Notes under the pieces: model-generated | Seen by the model: only the letters and a program-made list of their open reading frames with translations | Databases searched by the model: none | What the model was told of the DNA's origin: nothing | IMG/VR virus record: IMGVR_UViG_3300017593_000856 | Coordinates: 1-22,414 of that record | Direction: 5' to 3' (one strand) | From: a virus | Length of the DNA stretch: 22,414 bases | Shown: in pieces, positions 6,086 through 12,279 of the stretch | How the letters are laid out: each line of letters opens with the position of its first letter | Position numbering within the stretch: position 1 is the stretch's first letter | Position numbers and translations under genes: made by a program

Positions 6086-6345
6086 AGATTGAAATCTACA
6101 AATCCTCCGCCGACGGCTTGTGGCGCTGGCGGGCGGTGGCCCGGAATGGCCGCATCATGGCCGACAGCGGCGAGGGCTACGCGAGCCGGCGGAATGCTCA
6201 ACGGGCCGTTGATACGTTCTTGCAGGCCATGTCGCGGCCATTCGTCAAGACGGTCGTGTTCGCCTACGATAGGCGGAAGAGGCGGTGGCGGAAAATCAGA
6301 GAAGGAAACGAAGATAAAGAGCGCGGCGGCGGTTTGCGGCCCTAG
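6082..6345 (+). CDS. DUF1508/YegP-like protein
   Basis: An 87-residue protein starting in the ATGA overlap. Residues 2-50 match a single DUF1508 domain: IEIYKSSADGLWRWRAVARN, then a SGEGYASRRNAQRAVDTF stretch equivalent to the family's S-E-G-Y-x-S-R-x-x-A motif. The tail is very basic (YDRRKRRWRKIREG), which would suit nucleic-acid contact. It shares WRAVARN with the gene before it, so the two are recent duplicates. Its stop is followed by a 160-base gap containing a structured element. Confidence 0.7.
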   Translation: MKIEIYKSSADGLWRWRAVARNGRIMADSGEGYASRRNAQRAVDTFLQAMSRPFVKTVVFAYDRRKRRWRKIREGNEDKERGGGLRP

Positions 6346-6350
6346 CGTTG

Positions 6351-6427
6351 GTCGTTAGAAGCAGGCCAGCCTCAAACGCTTGGGCTCTCGAAGCGGACTT
6401 CGAGCGCCGCGCCGAATTGCTAACGAC
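6351..6427 (+). ncRNA. Candidate structured element between DUF1508 gene and sliding clamp
   Basis: GTCGTTAG (6351-6358) pairs with CTAACGAC (6420-6427) and encloses two adjacent hairpins. One is AGCC/GGCT (6368-6371 with 6383-6386). The other is a perfect 7-bp CTCGAAG/CTTCGAG (6387-6393 with 6398-6404) with loop CGGA. No T-run follows, so it is not a standard terminator. It could be a leader element or an RNA processing site. The lower stem and the 7-bp hairpin are solid; the overall fold is inferred. Confidence 0.35.
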
Positions 6428-6454
6428 TGAGGGAGGCCCGATAAAGCTGTCTAT

Positions 6455-6485
6455 TTGAAGGGCTTCTCCGTTTGTGGCATATAAT
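6455..6485 (+). promoter_or_regulatory. Promoter-like TTGAAG-N19-TATAAT
   Basis: TATAAT (6480-6485) ends 20 bases before the sliding-clamp ATG, with TTGAAG (6455-6460) upstream at a 19-base spacing, slightly longer than ideal. The Shine-Dalgarno AGAAGGGAG follows. Placed after a gap in coding sequence, this is a reasonable promoter for the clamp gene. Confidence 0.4.
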
Positions 6486-6505
6486 GAAACAGAAGGGAGA
6501 TTGAA

Positions 6506-7945
6506 ATGACCGAAGGTATTGATTCTCAAGCGACCAAGGTAGTAGTCAACGGGCAGGCATTGAAGGCGGCCGCGGGCTTGTTGGACTATGTGGTCCCACG
6601 TTCTACTCCGAAGCCCGTCTTGTCTTGTGTTTACTTGGAGGCTTTGCACAAAGAGGCGAAGCTGCGGCTGAGGGCGACTGATTTAGAGGTTACATTGGAG
6701 CTAACAATGCCGGTGGTTGTCCGCCAGGCCGGCGAGAAAGCACCAAAGGTTTTGCTGGTGCCGGCTCGCCGTTTGGTGGCTGCCTTGGGCCGGGCCGATG
6801 GGCCAATTGAGCTGGTTTTTAGAGGACCAGACAAACCGAAAGAGGTTGGGTTTTTGTCCATCGGGCCTGCGGAAGATGTCAGTGAAAGCAAGGCTCTTTT
6901 GAAGCTATCGAAGCCACGCAAGGGCAGCAAGGCCAAGGCAGGCGCGACATTGGAAAGTCTGGACCCCGGCGATTATCCTTCGCCCGTGCAGCTAAGTGAT
7001 GATGCCGCCGGCGGCGTTGTCCACACAGGCACGGCCTCTTTGCTGCGGGCTTTTGAGGTAGTCAAGGACTTTTGTGCCGATGTGGGCACAAGATATGCCT
7101 TGAACCGCATAGCCTTTTATCCCGGCGAGATAAGGCTGGTGGCCACCGAAGGGCATGTTATAGCAACATCGCGGATAGAAGAGGCCGTTGCTACTATGCC
7201 GGAGGACGAAGCAAAAGAGACAGTCAAACTGTTGGAAAAGCCTTATTTGGTGCCTCCTTCGGCTTTTAGTCTCTTGGCCCGGCTGGCCCCCAGGAAAGGC
7301 AAGGTCGTTTCAGCCTTTGGCGGGGACAGCTGTGAAGTGAGCTGTTTTCGCCCTGAGCTGGCGAACGGCAGGAAAAAGCTTCGGGGCGAAGAGGTGAAGG
7401 AAAACCAGGTGCCGGAGATGTCGCCCGCAGCCTGGGATTATGTGAGGTTTGAGACTTCCGGTGAGTTCGGGGAGGCCGTTCTTCTCGTGGGTTGTTCGCC
7501 GGTGGGCGGCTTCCCGGATTGGAAGCCTTTTATCCCCGATAAGCCGGAGAGTTTGGAGGCTTCGGCTTATCGGTGGGGGCTGGAAGTAGAGCCGACGAAA
7601 GAGGCGGTTGAACTAATAGTCAAGCAGATGAGGGCGGCGGAGGCTGATACGTTTTATGTGGATGTGTCCTTTTCGGATGGTGAGCTGTTCTTGAGCCGCG
7701 AGGTTAAAAGTTATCCCGGCGATTCCAAGGTTTGGGCCTCCATGCCGGCTGTGGAGATGAAGGGGGGGAAGGTGGCTTCGGGATTCAATGCTGCCTTTTT
7801 GCAGAGCATCTTCTCCGCCTTGGCCAAGGCGGGCCGGGAAAAGGTGGAGGTTTTGGGGCCGGAGGAGCCGGAGCGGAAGCCTTGGGTAATTGTTGCCGGG
7901 GCGGATATAATTTATGTGGTGATGCCGATGGAGAGGGTTGATTGA
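6506..7945 (+). CDS. dnaN: DnaN-like sliding clamp (DNA polymerase beta clamp)
   Basis: A 479-residue protein with three DnaN-type domains. N-terminal domain: RSTPKPVLSCVYLEA, then LRLRATDLEVTLEL, the family's conserved L-T-A-T-D-L-E region. Middle domain: NRIAFYPGEIRLVATEGHVI near residues 199-218, equivalent to the A-T-D-G-H-R segment. C-terminal domain: GFNAAFLQSIFSAL, then VIVAGADIIYVVMPM, ending like the usual V-M-P-x-R. Family members encircle DNA as dimers and hold the replicative polymerase. It is longer than the usual bacterial clamp (about 370), with extra Lys-rich and acidic stretches at about 135-150 and 285-330. A phage clamp would recruit a host or phage polymerase; none is visible in the window. 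ATG 6506 follows AGAAGGGAGATTGAA. Confidence 0.8.
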   Translation: MTEGIDSQATKVVVNGQALKAAAGLLDYVVPRSTPKPVLSCVYLEALHKEAKLRLRATDLEVTLELTMPVVVRQAGEKAPKVLLVPARRLVAALGRADGPIELVFRGPDKPKEVGFLSIGPAEDVSESKALLKLSKPRKGSKAKAGATLESLDPGDYPSPVQLSDDAAGGVVHTGTASLLRAFEVVKDFCADVGTRYALNRIAFYPGEIRLVATEGHVIATSRIEEAVATMPEDEAKETVKLLEKPYLVPPSAFSLLARLAPRKGKVVSAFGGDSCEVSCFRPELANGRKKLRGEEVKENQVPEMSPAAWDYVRFETSGEFGEAVLLVGCSPVGGFPDWKPFIPDKPESLEASAYRWGLEVEPTKEAVELIVKQMRAAEADTFYVDVSFSDGELFLSREVKSYPGDSKVWASMPAVEMKGGKVASGFNAAFLQSIFSALAKAGREKVEVLGPEEPERKPWVIVAGADIIYVVMPMERVD

Positions 7946-8322
7946 TGATGCAGTTTGAGATATTCAATGGCTCCTGGACCAGAACGGACAAGGGTTGGTT
8001 CTTGTCTCATCCTTTGTGGCGGGACGGTGAGGCCATAGAGATAAGCTTTGAGTGGGCCGAACGAATGCGCTCGTGGCTTTTGGAGAGGGCTTGGAATGAT
8101 GAGCGCTCGTTGGTTATGGTCAGTAAGACTGGTAGGGCTTGTGTGTGGTGGCAAAAAGGATTTTATGAGGATTGGTTTGTGACCTATGGTTGGAGGCCGT
8201 GGACGATAAGGTGGCGGAGGTCAATCCGAAGGGATTTGGTAGAGGAATCGGAAACGGTTGTGTTTGGCATGGCGGGGGCGGCGCGTTTGGCGGATTTATT
8301 GACCGGAGAGGAAAATAGATGA
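7945..8322 (+). CDS. Small WL-module protein (125 aa), paralogue of the 9617 gene
   Basis: ATG 7945 overlaps the clamp stop by one base (TGATG), with GGAGAGGG upstream; an ATG at 7948 is equally possible. Residues 11-45 (WTRTDKGWFLSHPLWRDGEA then ISFEWAERMRSWLLE) align with the start of the protein encoded from 9617 (HPIWWGGES then MPFDWAKRFTLWLLG). So the two are paralogues. A second strand-plus-helix (TVVFGMAGAARLADLL) is near the C-terminus. Trp-rich, with no transmembrane segment and no known family. The stop overlaps the next gene by ATGA. Confidence 0.65.
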   Translation: MMQFEIFNGSWTRTDKGWFLSHPLWRDGEAIEISFEWAERMRSWLLERAWNDERSLVMVSKTGRACVWWQKGFYEDWFVTYGWRPWTIRWRRSIRRDLVEESETVVFGMAGAARLADLLTGEENR

Positions 8323-8537
8323 ATGAAATGGGTGGAGTGGACACAACTAGCTCTTTGAACTTGATTGACGGAATCAAAAAGCTTCGGTTGCGCAAACGAG
8401 AACATGGTGTCGAGGTGCAAATCATTTATGATTATGGAGACGTGATAGACTTGTTGTTTACGGACTTGTCTTGGGCGAACGTCCACGCCGCGAGACAGTG
8501 GTTTGATGTTGTAGATGATGAAAGGAAGGGTGAATGA
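8319..8537 (+). CDS. Small WL-module protein (72 aa)
   Basis: It starts in an ATGA overlap with the previous gene and ends in another with the next. A central region (KLRLRKREHGVEVQIIY) forms strands, followed by LLFTDLSWANVHAARQWFDV. This is the same strand, polar turn, helix and W-F/W-L ending seen in its neighbours. No known family. Overlaps at both ends argue that it is a real, translationally coupled gene. Confidence 0.6.
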   Translation: MNEMGGVDTTSSLNLIDGIKKLRLRKREHGVEVQIIYDYGDVIDLLFTDLSWANVHAARQWFDVVDDERKGE

Positions 8538-8884
8538 CCGCCCCGTATTGGGATGCTGAGCGGGAGGCGTGGATAGATGAGGATGGGCGAGAGCGGCATT
8601 GTCAGTCCTGTCATGATGACCACGATTATTGGGGCTTCCCTTTCGACGAGTTCTATGTTTATCTGTCGTGGGAAGAGGAGGAGCAAGGTATAGACCCGCC
8701 CAAGCCACTCCGTTGCTGTTGTTGTGACCAATGGCACCTGCTCGTGCGTTGGGCTGGCGGGCCTGGCGCACGAATGCGTGATTTTGTCGGCCAACTAGAC
8801 CGCTGGCCGAAGGAGGCGCAGGCTAGGGTGAGGGCTCTGTTTGAGGAATTGAAGGAAGTGAAGGAAGTGAAGGCAAAGGGATGA
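8534..8884 (+). CDS. Cys/His-rich protein, probable zinc binding (116 aa)
   Basis: Residues about 23-29 read CQSCHDD, and residues about 60-68 read RCCCCDQWH. Together these give several Cys and His ligands in a zinc-ribbon-like pattern. Between them is an acidic, aromatic stretch (WGFPFDEFYVYLSWEEEEQG). The C-terminus is helical and ends in a short Lys-Glu-Val repeat (KEVKEVK) encoded by near-identical DNA repeats. ATGA overlaps at both ends. Metal binding is a fair inference from the ligand spacing; function is unknown. Confidence 0.6.
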   Translation: MTAPYWDAEREAWIDEDGRERHCQSCHDDHDYWGFPFDEFYVYLSWEEEEQGIDPPKPLRCCCCDQWHLLVRWAGGPGARMRDFVGQLDRWPKEAQARVRALFEELKEVKEVKAKG

Positions 8885-9192
8885 ATTGGACAGGTCTGGG
8901 CATTGAGGTTTGGAAGGAGGAAGATTGTTGGAGGGCGTGGTGCCCGCATTTGGGCCTGCCGAGGCCAGCGGTCCGGGCCAATACTCGCACTGCGGCAATC
9001 GTCGCAGCCCAAATCGACGTCACACAACGCTTGCGGAAGTGGGCGGAGAACGGCGTCCTTGACGAACAGCTGTCCAAACGCAACGTGCCTCGGACTTTTG
9101 AGAAGCCCAAGTTTGTGGAAGTGTACGCTAAGCTGGGCCGGCTCGTATTTGCGTGGGCGGTGAAGTTGCCAAAAGGGGCGAAGGGAGAGTGA
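8881..9192 (+). CDS. Hypothetical protein with HicB-like fold pattern (103 aa)
   Basis: Residues 7-45 (IEVWKEEDCWRAWCPHLGLP, then a T-x-x-A helix) resemble the layout of HicB/UPF0150 domains: strand, W-x-A, C-P-x-L-G, then an alanine-rich helix. The ending LRKWAENGVL is also like other proteins in this cluster. No HicA-type toxin gene is adjacent, so a toxin-antitoxin role is not supported. It starts in the ATGA overlap at 8881. Family assignment is tentative. Confidence 0.55.
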   Translation: MNWTGLGIEVWKEEDCWRAWCPHLGLPRPAVRANTRTAAIVAAQIDVTQRLRKWAENGVLDEQLSKRNVPRTFEKPKFVEVYAKLGRLVFAWAVKLPKGAKGE

Positions 9193-9195
9193 GCG

Positions 9196-9624
9196 ATGGT
9201 TGAATCAAGAATCAAAGTGGTGTTAGGCAATATGGAATTTGCAGGCGCTCTGTGGGACTTGAGCCGAGCGGATAAGACCGCCTCCGTTTCTCACCATGCT
9301 TGGCGCGGGCTGCGGTTAGAATTGCAATCAGGGCAGGTGGCCGCGTTGTCGGCTTGGTTGTCAGGGGAGAAGCGGAGGGGCGTTTTGATATTCAAAAACG
9401 AGCCGGACGAGCAAGGACAAACCGCTCTGATGCGTTGGTCTGAGGCGGGCGGCGGTTCCGGCGTTGTGGCGACCTTTTCTCTGTGGTCGGACCAGTCCAA
9501 TTGGTGGTCAAAGACGCCTAAATTGATAGACGGGCGAACGGTTACGGTTGCCAAAGAGACCGCTGAGGAGCTCGGTTGGCTCTTGGGCAAGGTGTTACGA
9601 GGAGTTACAGACGGCTATGATTGA
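9196..9624 (+). CDS. WL-module protein (142 aa) with two copies of the signature
   Basis: ATG 9196 follows GGGAGAGTGAGCG. Two segments fit the shared signature: LRLELQSGQVAALSAWLSGE (about residues 39-58) and RTVTVAKETAEELGWLLGKV (about 115-134). Each is a beta strand, a polar turn and an amphipathic helix ending in Trp-Leu. Between them is a Ser/Trp-rich strand region (FSLWSDQSNWWSK). Soluble; not recognised. The stop overlaps the start of the next gene (ATG at 9617, TGA at 9622-9624). Confidence 0.6.
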   Translation: MVESRIKVVLGNMEFAGALWDLSRADKTASVSHHAWRGLRLELQSGQVAALSAWLSGEKRRGVLIFKNEPDEQGQTALMRWSEAGGGSGVVATFSLWSDQSNWWSKTPKLIDGRTVTVAKETAEELGWLLGKVLRGVTDGYD

Positions 9625-10205
9625 CTTCGCTGGTGCTAGATGGTTCTTCGATGAGTCCCGCAACCCCCATGTACTCCATCCCATCTGGTGGGGGGGAGAG
9701 CGGGAACGATTGGGAAGTCGTAATGCCTTTTGATTGGGCGAAGCGGTTTACGTTGTGGCTGTTGGGCGTGGCGGACAAAGAGGAAGGCCGGATGACCGCT
9801 CGCGGGGAGTGTCGGGAGGACTTCTTCCCCGTGATGTTTTGGACTCGCTTGCAGTCCGTGGTGGGGTGGCGGGTGGACTATTTGCTTAGGTTGGAGGACG
9901 GGCAGGGCAGCCTAGCGCCGTCAACTAGAACGGACTATGAACTCGTTGCTCCGCGAGAGGTCTTTGAGTTCGCTTTGGGATTGGCGAAGCGTCTGGGCCT
10001 GAAGGCAGGGTCGCAGATGTACGATTTGGAAATAGTAGACGAAAACACTACGAAGGTTGCTCTCCGCCAGCGGTCGGACGAAATAGAGTTGGTGCCACTG
10101 ACCGGAGGCGATGAGAGTTTATATCTAAGTGTTCAAGACGCCCGCAGACTACGGGATTGGTTGGACGGGGCGATAGCTGCGATTGAGCTTGGCCAAGAAG
10201 CATGA
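9617..10205 (+). CDS. WL-module protein (about 195 aa), split by a G7 frameshift
   Basis: ATG 9617 opens a frame that reads MIDFAGARWFFDESRNPHVL and continues HPIWWGG to a seven-G run (9690-9696). It then soon stops at 9733. One fewer G would join it to the long frame that continues SGNDWEVVMPFDWAKRFTLW to TGA 10205. The joined protein aligns with the paralogue at 7945, so the joined reading is the ancestral one. A TTG at 9621 in the downstream frame is an unlikely alternative start: its first residues have no match and it lacks a Shine-Dalgarno of its own. Three copies of the strand-plus-helix signature are visible, the last being YLSVQDARRLRDWLDG. The cause may be a sequencing indel, a true mutation, or slippage. 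Function unknown. Confidence 0.55.
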
Positions 10206-11086
10206 GCCGGAAGAAAGAGATTTTAGAGCGTTGCGGGTTTCGGATAGTCTCCCGCGGCGATTTGGACGGCGACGGCGACGTGGATATGGCCGATGTCTGG
10301 CGGTTGTCCGAAGGTTACGGGAAGAAATATGGTCTGCCGGAGCTTATGGCGGTCAGGGACGACTTCGGCAAGCACGGCCGACCTACGTTGCTTCATGGGG
10401 CTGCCGTGCTCATGCCGAGATATCCCGGCGACCAGTTGGAGACGGTTCATACCATCTGGCCGAGAACGCCGCAAGAGGCCGGCAGGATGGCCAAGAATAT
10501 CAAGAAGCAAGGCGGTTTCGTCGCGGTTATAGACAATGAGCAGTCCGGCCAGACGGCCCAGGAGTTCCGCAAGCTGTTGGTCCTGGTGGCCGACATGTGC
10601 GATGCTATCAGGGACGAAGGAGTCAGCCCGGGGGTTTGCAGTATAGCTCCTTGGACTTTTGAAACTAAGCTAAGTCCTTGTATCACGATAGACGAAGCCA
10701 ACGGAATGGTGGAAGAGGTCTTGTTGTCTCATGTTGATTGGTTGGCTTGGGAGTTTTATGGCCCGGGCTTGGGCGATAGGTTGTTGAGTTGGGCCGTGGA
10801 GGCTCATCGGTTGAAGTGGGATGTTTGTTTGTTGCCCTACCTTCATCCTTATTCGTTCGGCTCTCGCGGGAGGTGGATAAGCTTCGGAGAGTGGGAAGGA
10901 GCGCTCGGAACAGCTCGGCGTTTGTGTGAGGCCGCGGTGTTGTGGGGAGGCACCCCAGGACGGTGGTGGGCGGGTAGGACGCCCGGTTCGCTGTCCGGTC
11001 GATGGATGTACGACCTCTTGGCGCTGAAGGTATGGGGTATGACGGGTAAGCCGCCGTGGTTGGGAATAAAGCTACAAGACAATTGA
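10202..11086 (+). CDS. Protein with dockerin-like Ca loop and possible TIM-barrel domain (294 aa)
   Basis: It starts in an ATGA overlap. Near residues 18-34 is RGDLDGDGDVDMADVWRLS. This is a single D-x-D-x-D-x-x-x-x-x-D calcium loop followed by a helix, as in dockerin type I repeats; a full dockerin has two. The rest (about 60-290) alternates strands and helices. Acidic and aromatic residues lie at strand ends (FVAVIDNEQSG, DWLAWEFYGPG, CLLPYLHPYSFG), which suggests a TIM-barrel glycosidase-like fold. I cannot name the family. No signal peptide or transmembrane segment is seen. It could be a cell-wall or polysaccharide-acting enzyme or a virion component; this is inference. Confidence 0.6.
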   Translation: MSRKKEILERCGFRIVSRGDLDGDGDVDMADVWRLSEGYGKKYGLPELMAVRDDFGKHGRPTLLHGAAVLMPRYPGDQLETVHTIWPRTPQEAGRMAKNIKKQGGFVAVIDNEQSGQTAQEFRKLLVLVADMCDAIRDEGVSPGVCSIAPWTFETKLSPCITIDEANGMVEEVLLSHVDWLAWEFYGPGLGDRLLSWAVEAHRLKWDVCLLPYLHPYSFGSRGRWISFGEWEGALGTARRLCEAAVLWGGTPGRWWAGRTPGSLSGRWMYDLLALKVWGMTGKPPWLGIKLQDN

Positions 11087-11090
11087 AGAG

Positions 11091-11120
11091 TTGAGTTCGG
11101 AAGCGGGAACACGGTATAAT
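11091..11120 (+). promoter_or_regulatory. Promoter-like TTGAGT-N18-TATAAT
   Basis: TTGAGT (11091-11096) and TATAAT (11115-11120) are 18 bases apart in the short gap after the 10202 gene. TATAAT ends 17 bases before the metallopeptidase ATG. This is the best-formed sigma-70-type promoter in the window. Confidence 0.5.
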
Positions 11121-11137
11121 ATAACGAGGAGAGGCAA

Positions 11138-11677
11138 ATGAGTGCAAACGTCGAAGTGATTCAGCCTGATACGGAAGAGGGCCGGGAAGTTTATGGGCTG
11201 TTGGAGGAGTTGCGGGCGGCTTATCATCCGCACTTGGCCGAGGCGAAGATAGTCTTGGCCTGGCGGCGGGGCTGGCGGCCAACGCGAGAAGGCTTGCTCA
11301 AGCTGGCCAAGGCCCGCAAGGTCGGCCCGTTGGATAAGCAGCTTCACGGCTTTGATTTTGTGATAGAGCTAAATGATGAGGTGTGGCACGAGGCTGACTT
11401 CTCCCGTGAGCAAAAGGCGGCTTTGTTGGACCATGAGCTTTGTCATTGTTCGGTGAAGCTGGACGATTATGGCGAGCCGGAGACCACGGACGACGGCAGA
11501 CCGGCCTGGTGCATCCGCAAGCACGACGTGGAGGAGTTCTCCGAGGTGGTGGCCAGACACGGCTTGTGGCGGTATGAACTGGAGCGGTTCGCTAGAGCTG
11601 CCTTGGAGGCTCAGAAACGGAAGGATAAGACCCCCAAGCTGTTGGGCCAGGAAGACCAGGAAGGGGAGGAAGGATGA
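11138..11677 (+). CDS. Putative phage metallopeptidase (HELCH zincin)
   Basis: A 179-residue protein. LLDHELCHC places the HExxH zinc motif at residues 99-103, preceded by a strand (FDFVIELNDEVW) as in zincins. Downstream, WCIRKHDVEEFSEVVARHG supplies a likely third ligand and the conserved His-Asp-Glu segment of the phage metallopeptidase family. The N-terminal part (AKIVLAWRRGWRPTREG, then LGPLDKQLHGFDF-like spacing) also fits that family. The C-terminus is charged and low complexity. Expected activity is zinc-dependent proteolysis in the infected cell; the target is unknown. ATG 11138 has CGAGGAGAGG upstream. Its stop overlaps the next gene by ATGA. Confidence 0.8.
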   Translation: MSANVEVIQPDTEEGREVYGLLEELRAAYHPHLAEAKIVLAWRRGWRPTREGLLKLAKARKVGPLDKQLHGFDFVIELNDEVWHEADFSREQKAALLDHELCHCSVKLDDYGEPETTDDGRPAWCIRKHDVEEFSEVVARHGLWRYELERFARAALEAQKRKDKTPKLLGQEDQEGEEG

Positions 11678-11925
11678 CTAAAATCTCTAATATTCGTGTC
11701 GTAAATTGTAAGCTAGATGACCATGGTGGGCCGAGGGAGATTATCATCGTAGGACAGGACGGCGGGGCTACTGCAATCAGGCTATTGCCGGAGGCTTTGG
11801 AGCGGAGTCATACAGTCGTGTTGAGGATGTCAGTAGATAACTTGGTAGAAGTGGAATATCACACTTGGGCCGAGGTGGCGGATGAACCTAAGCGAGAAGC
11901 TAAGCCGACTGAGCGGGAAGGTTAA
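11674..11925 (+). CDS. Hypothetical protein (83 aa)
   Basis: It starts in the ATGA overlap with the metallopeptidase gene. The protein is beta-rich (begins MTKISNIRVVNCKLDDHG; then REIIIVGQDGG and TVVLRMSVDNLVEVEYH) with a charged, disordered C-terminus. The last 44 bases overlap the next gene in another frame. Not recognised. The overlap with the peptidase gene suggests co-expression. Confidence 0.55.
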   Translation: MTKISNIRVVNCKLDDHGGPREIIIVGQDGGATAIRLLPEALERSHTVVLRMSVDNLVEVEYHTWAEVADEPKREAKPTEREG

Positions 11926-12142
11926 GGACTGGGCCGTTGCCAACCGCGGCGGAAGGTACACCGTTACGGTAGAGATGGAGGACGGCAGGACGCTTGTTGG
12001 TAGGGCGAGGACCTTAGCCGGGGCCGTCAGTGAAGTGGAGAAGGTTGACAAGCAATGGCTGGCCCGCAAGTTGCCGCCTAAGCCCCGGGCGTCTATTTGG
12101 GCGGTCAATTATGTTACTGGCAGGGAACGTGGTGTGTTTTGA
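11882..12142 (+). CDS. Hypothetical protein (86 aa)
   Basis: ATG 11882 follows GAGGTGGCGG and overlaps the previous gene by 44 bases, more than usual here. The protein has a helical N-terminus (MNLSEKLSRLSGKVKDWAV). A strand pair follows (RYTVTVEMEDGRTLVG), then a helix (TLAGAVSEVEKVDKQWLARK). The helix ending in Trp-Leu again recalls the cluster signature. The stop is 6 bases before a 14-bp inverted repeat arm. Not recognised. Confidence 0.55.
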   Translation: MNLSEKLSRLSGKVKDWAVANRGGRYTVTVEMEDGRTLVGRARTLAGAVSEVEKVDKQWLARKLPPKPRASIWAVNYVTGRERGVF

Positions 12143-12148
12143 GGACGG

Positions 12149-12257
12149 GAGTGTGGTGGCGCAGGAGAGGCAGGACAATGCCTAACGGCGCTTATGACGG
12201 ATGTGAAAATAACAACTGCTGGAACTGTTGGAGCGCAAAGGTCGCGCCACCACACTC
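12149..12257 (+). repeat. 14-bp perfect inverted repeat enclosing a tiny ORF
   Basis: GAGTGTGGTGGCGC (12149-12162) is the exact reverse complement of GCGCCACCACACTC (12244-12257), with 81 bases between. A T-rich run (TTTTTGTTTT, 12257-12266) follows the right arm, as in a factor-independent terminator, though the loop is unusually large. The loop holds a Shine-Dalgarno and the start of a 32-codon ORF whose end overlaps the right arm. It could be a terminator, a riboregulatory stem that hides or insulates the ORF, or the ends of a very small mobile element. Confidence 0.6.
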
Positions 12258-12276
12258 TTTTTGTTTTGAGGGATGA
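12178..12276 (+). CDS. Small Cys-rich peptide (32 aa)
   Basis: ATG 12178 has AGGAGAGG upstream at normal spacing. The stop (12274-12276) is 3 bases before the next gene's ATG. The peptide begins MPNGAYDGCENNNCWNCWSA and carries four Cys in all (CENNNCWNC and a later FCF). The spacing would allow a small metal site or disulfide. The start lies in the loop of the 14-bp inverted repeat and codons 23-27 are in its right arm. Without this ORF the gap 12143-12279 would be non-coding, which supports it, but size limits certainty. Confidence 0.45.
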   Translation: MPNGAYDGCENNNCWNCWSAKVAPPHSFCFEG

Positions 12277-12279
12277 GCA

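Noticed and set aside
6351-6427. Possible tRNA: 77 bases with a closing stem and a TTCGA.
   Set aside because: The TTCGA is inside a hairpin stem rather than a T-loop, no T-arm of 5 bp precedes the acceptor strand, and no anticodon arm can be drawn.
9621-10205. A separate gene starting at TTG 9621.
   Set aside because: The first 20 or so residues have no match to the paralogue, whereas the ATG 9617 frame does; the frameshift reading explains both parts.
10250-10310. Cellulosome dockerin.
   Set aside because: Only one calcium loop is present at the N-terminal side and there is no second repeat; reported only as dockerin-like.
12149-12266. Ordinary factor-independent terminator.
   Set aside because: The 81-base loop is far too large for a standard terminator; kept instead as an inverted repeat with several possible roles.
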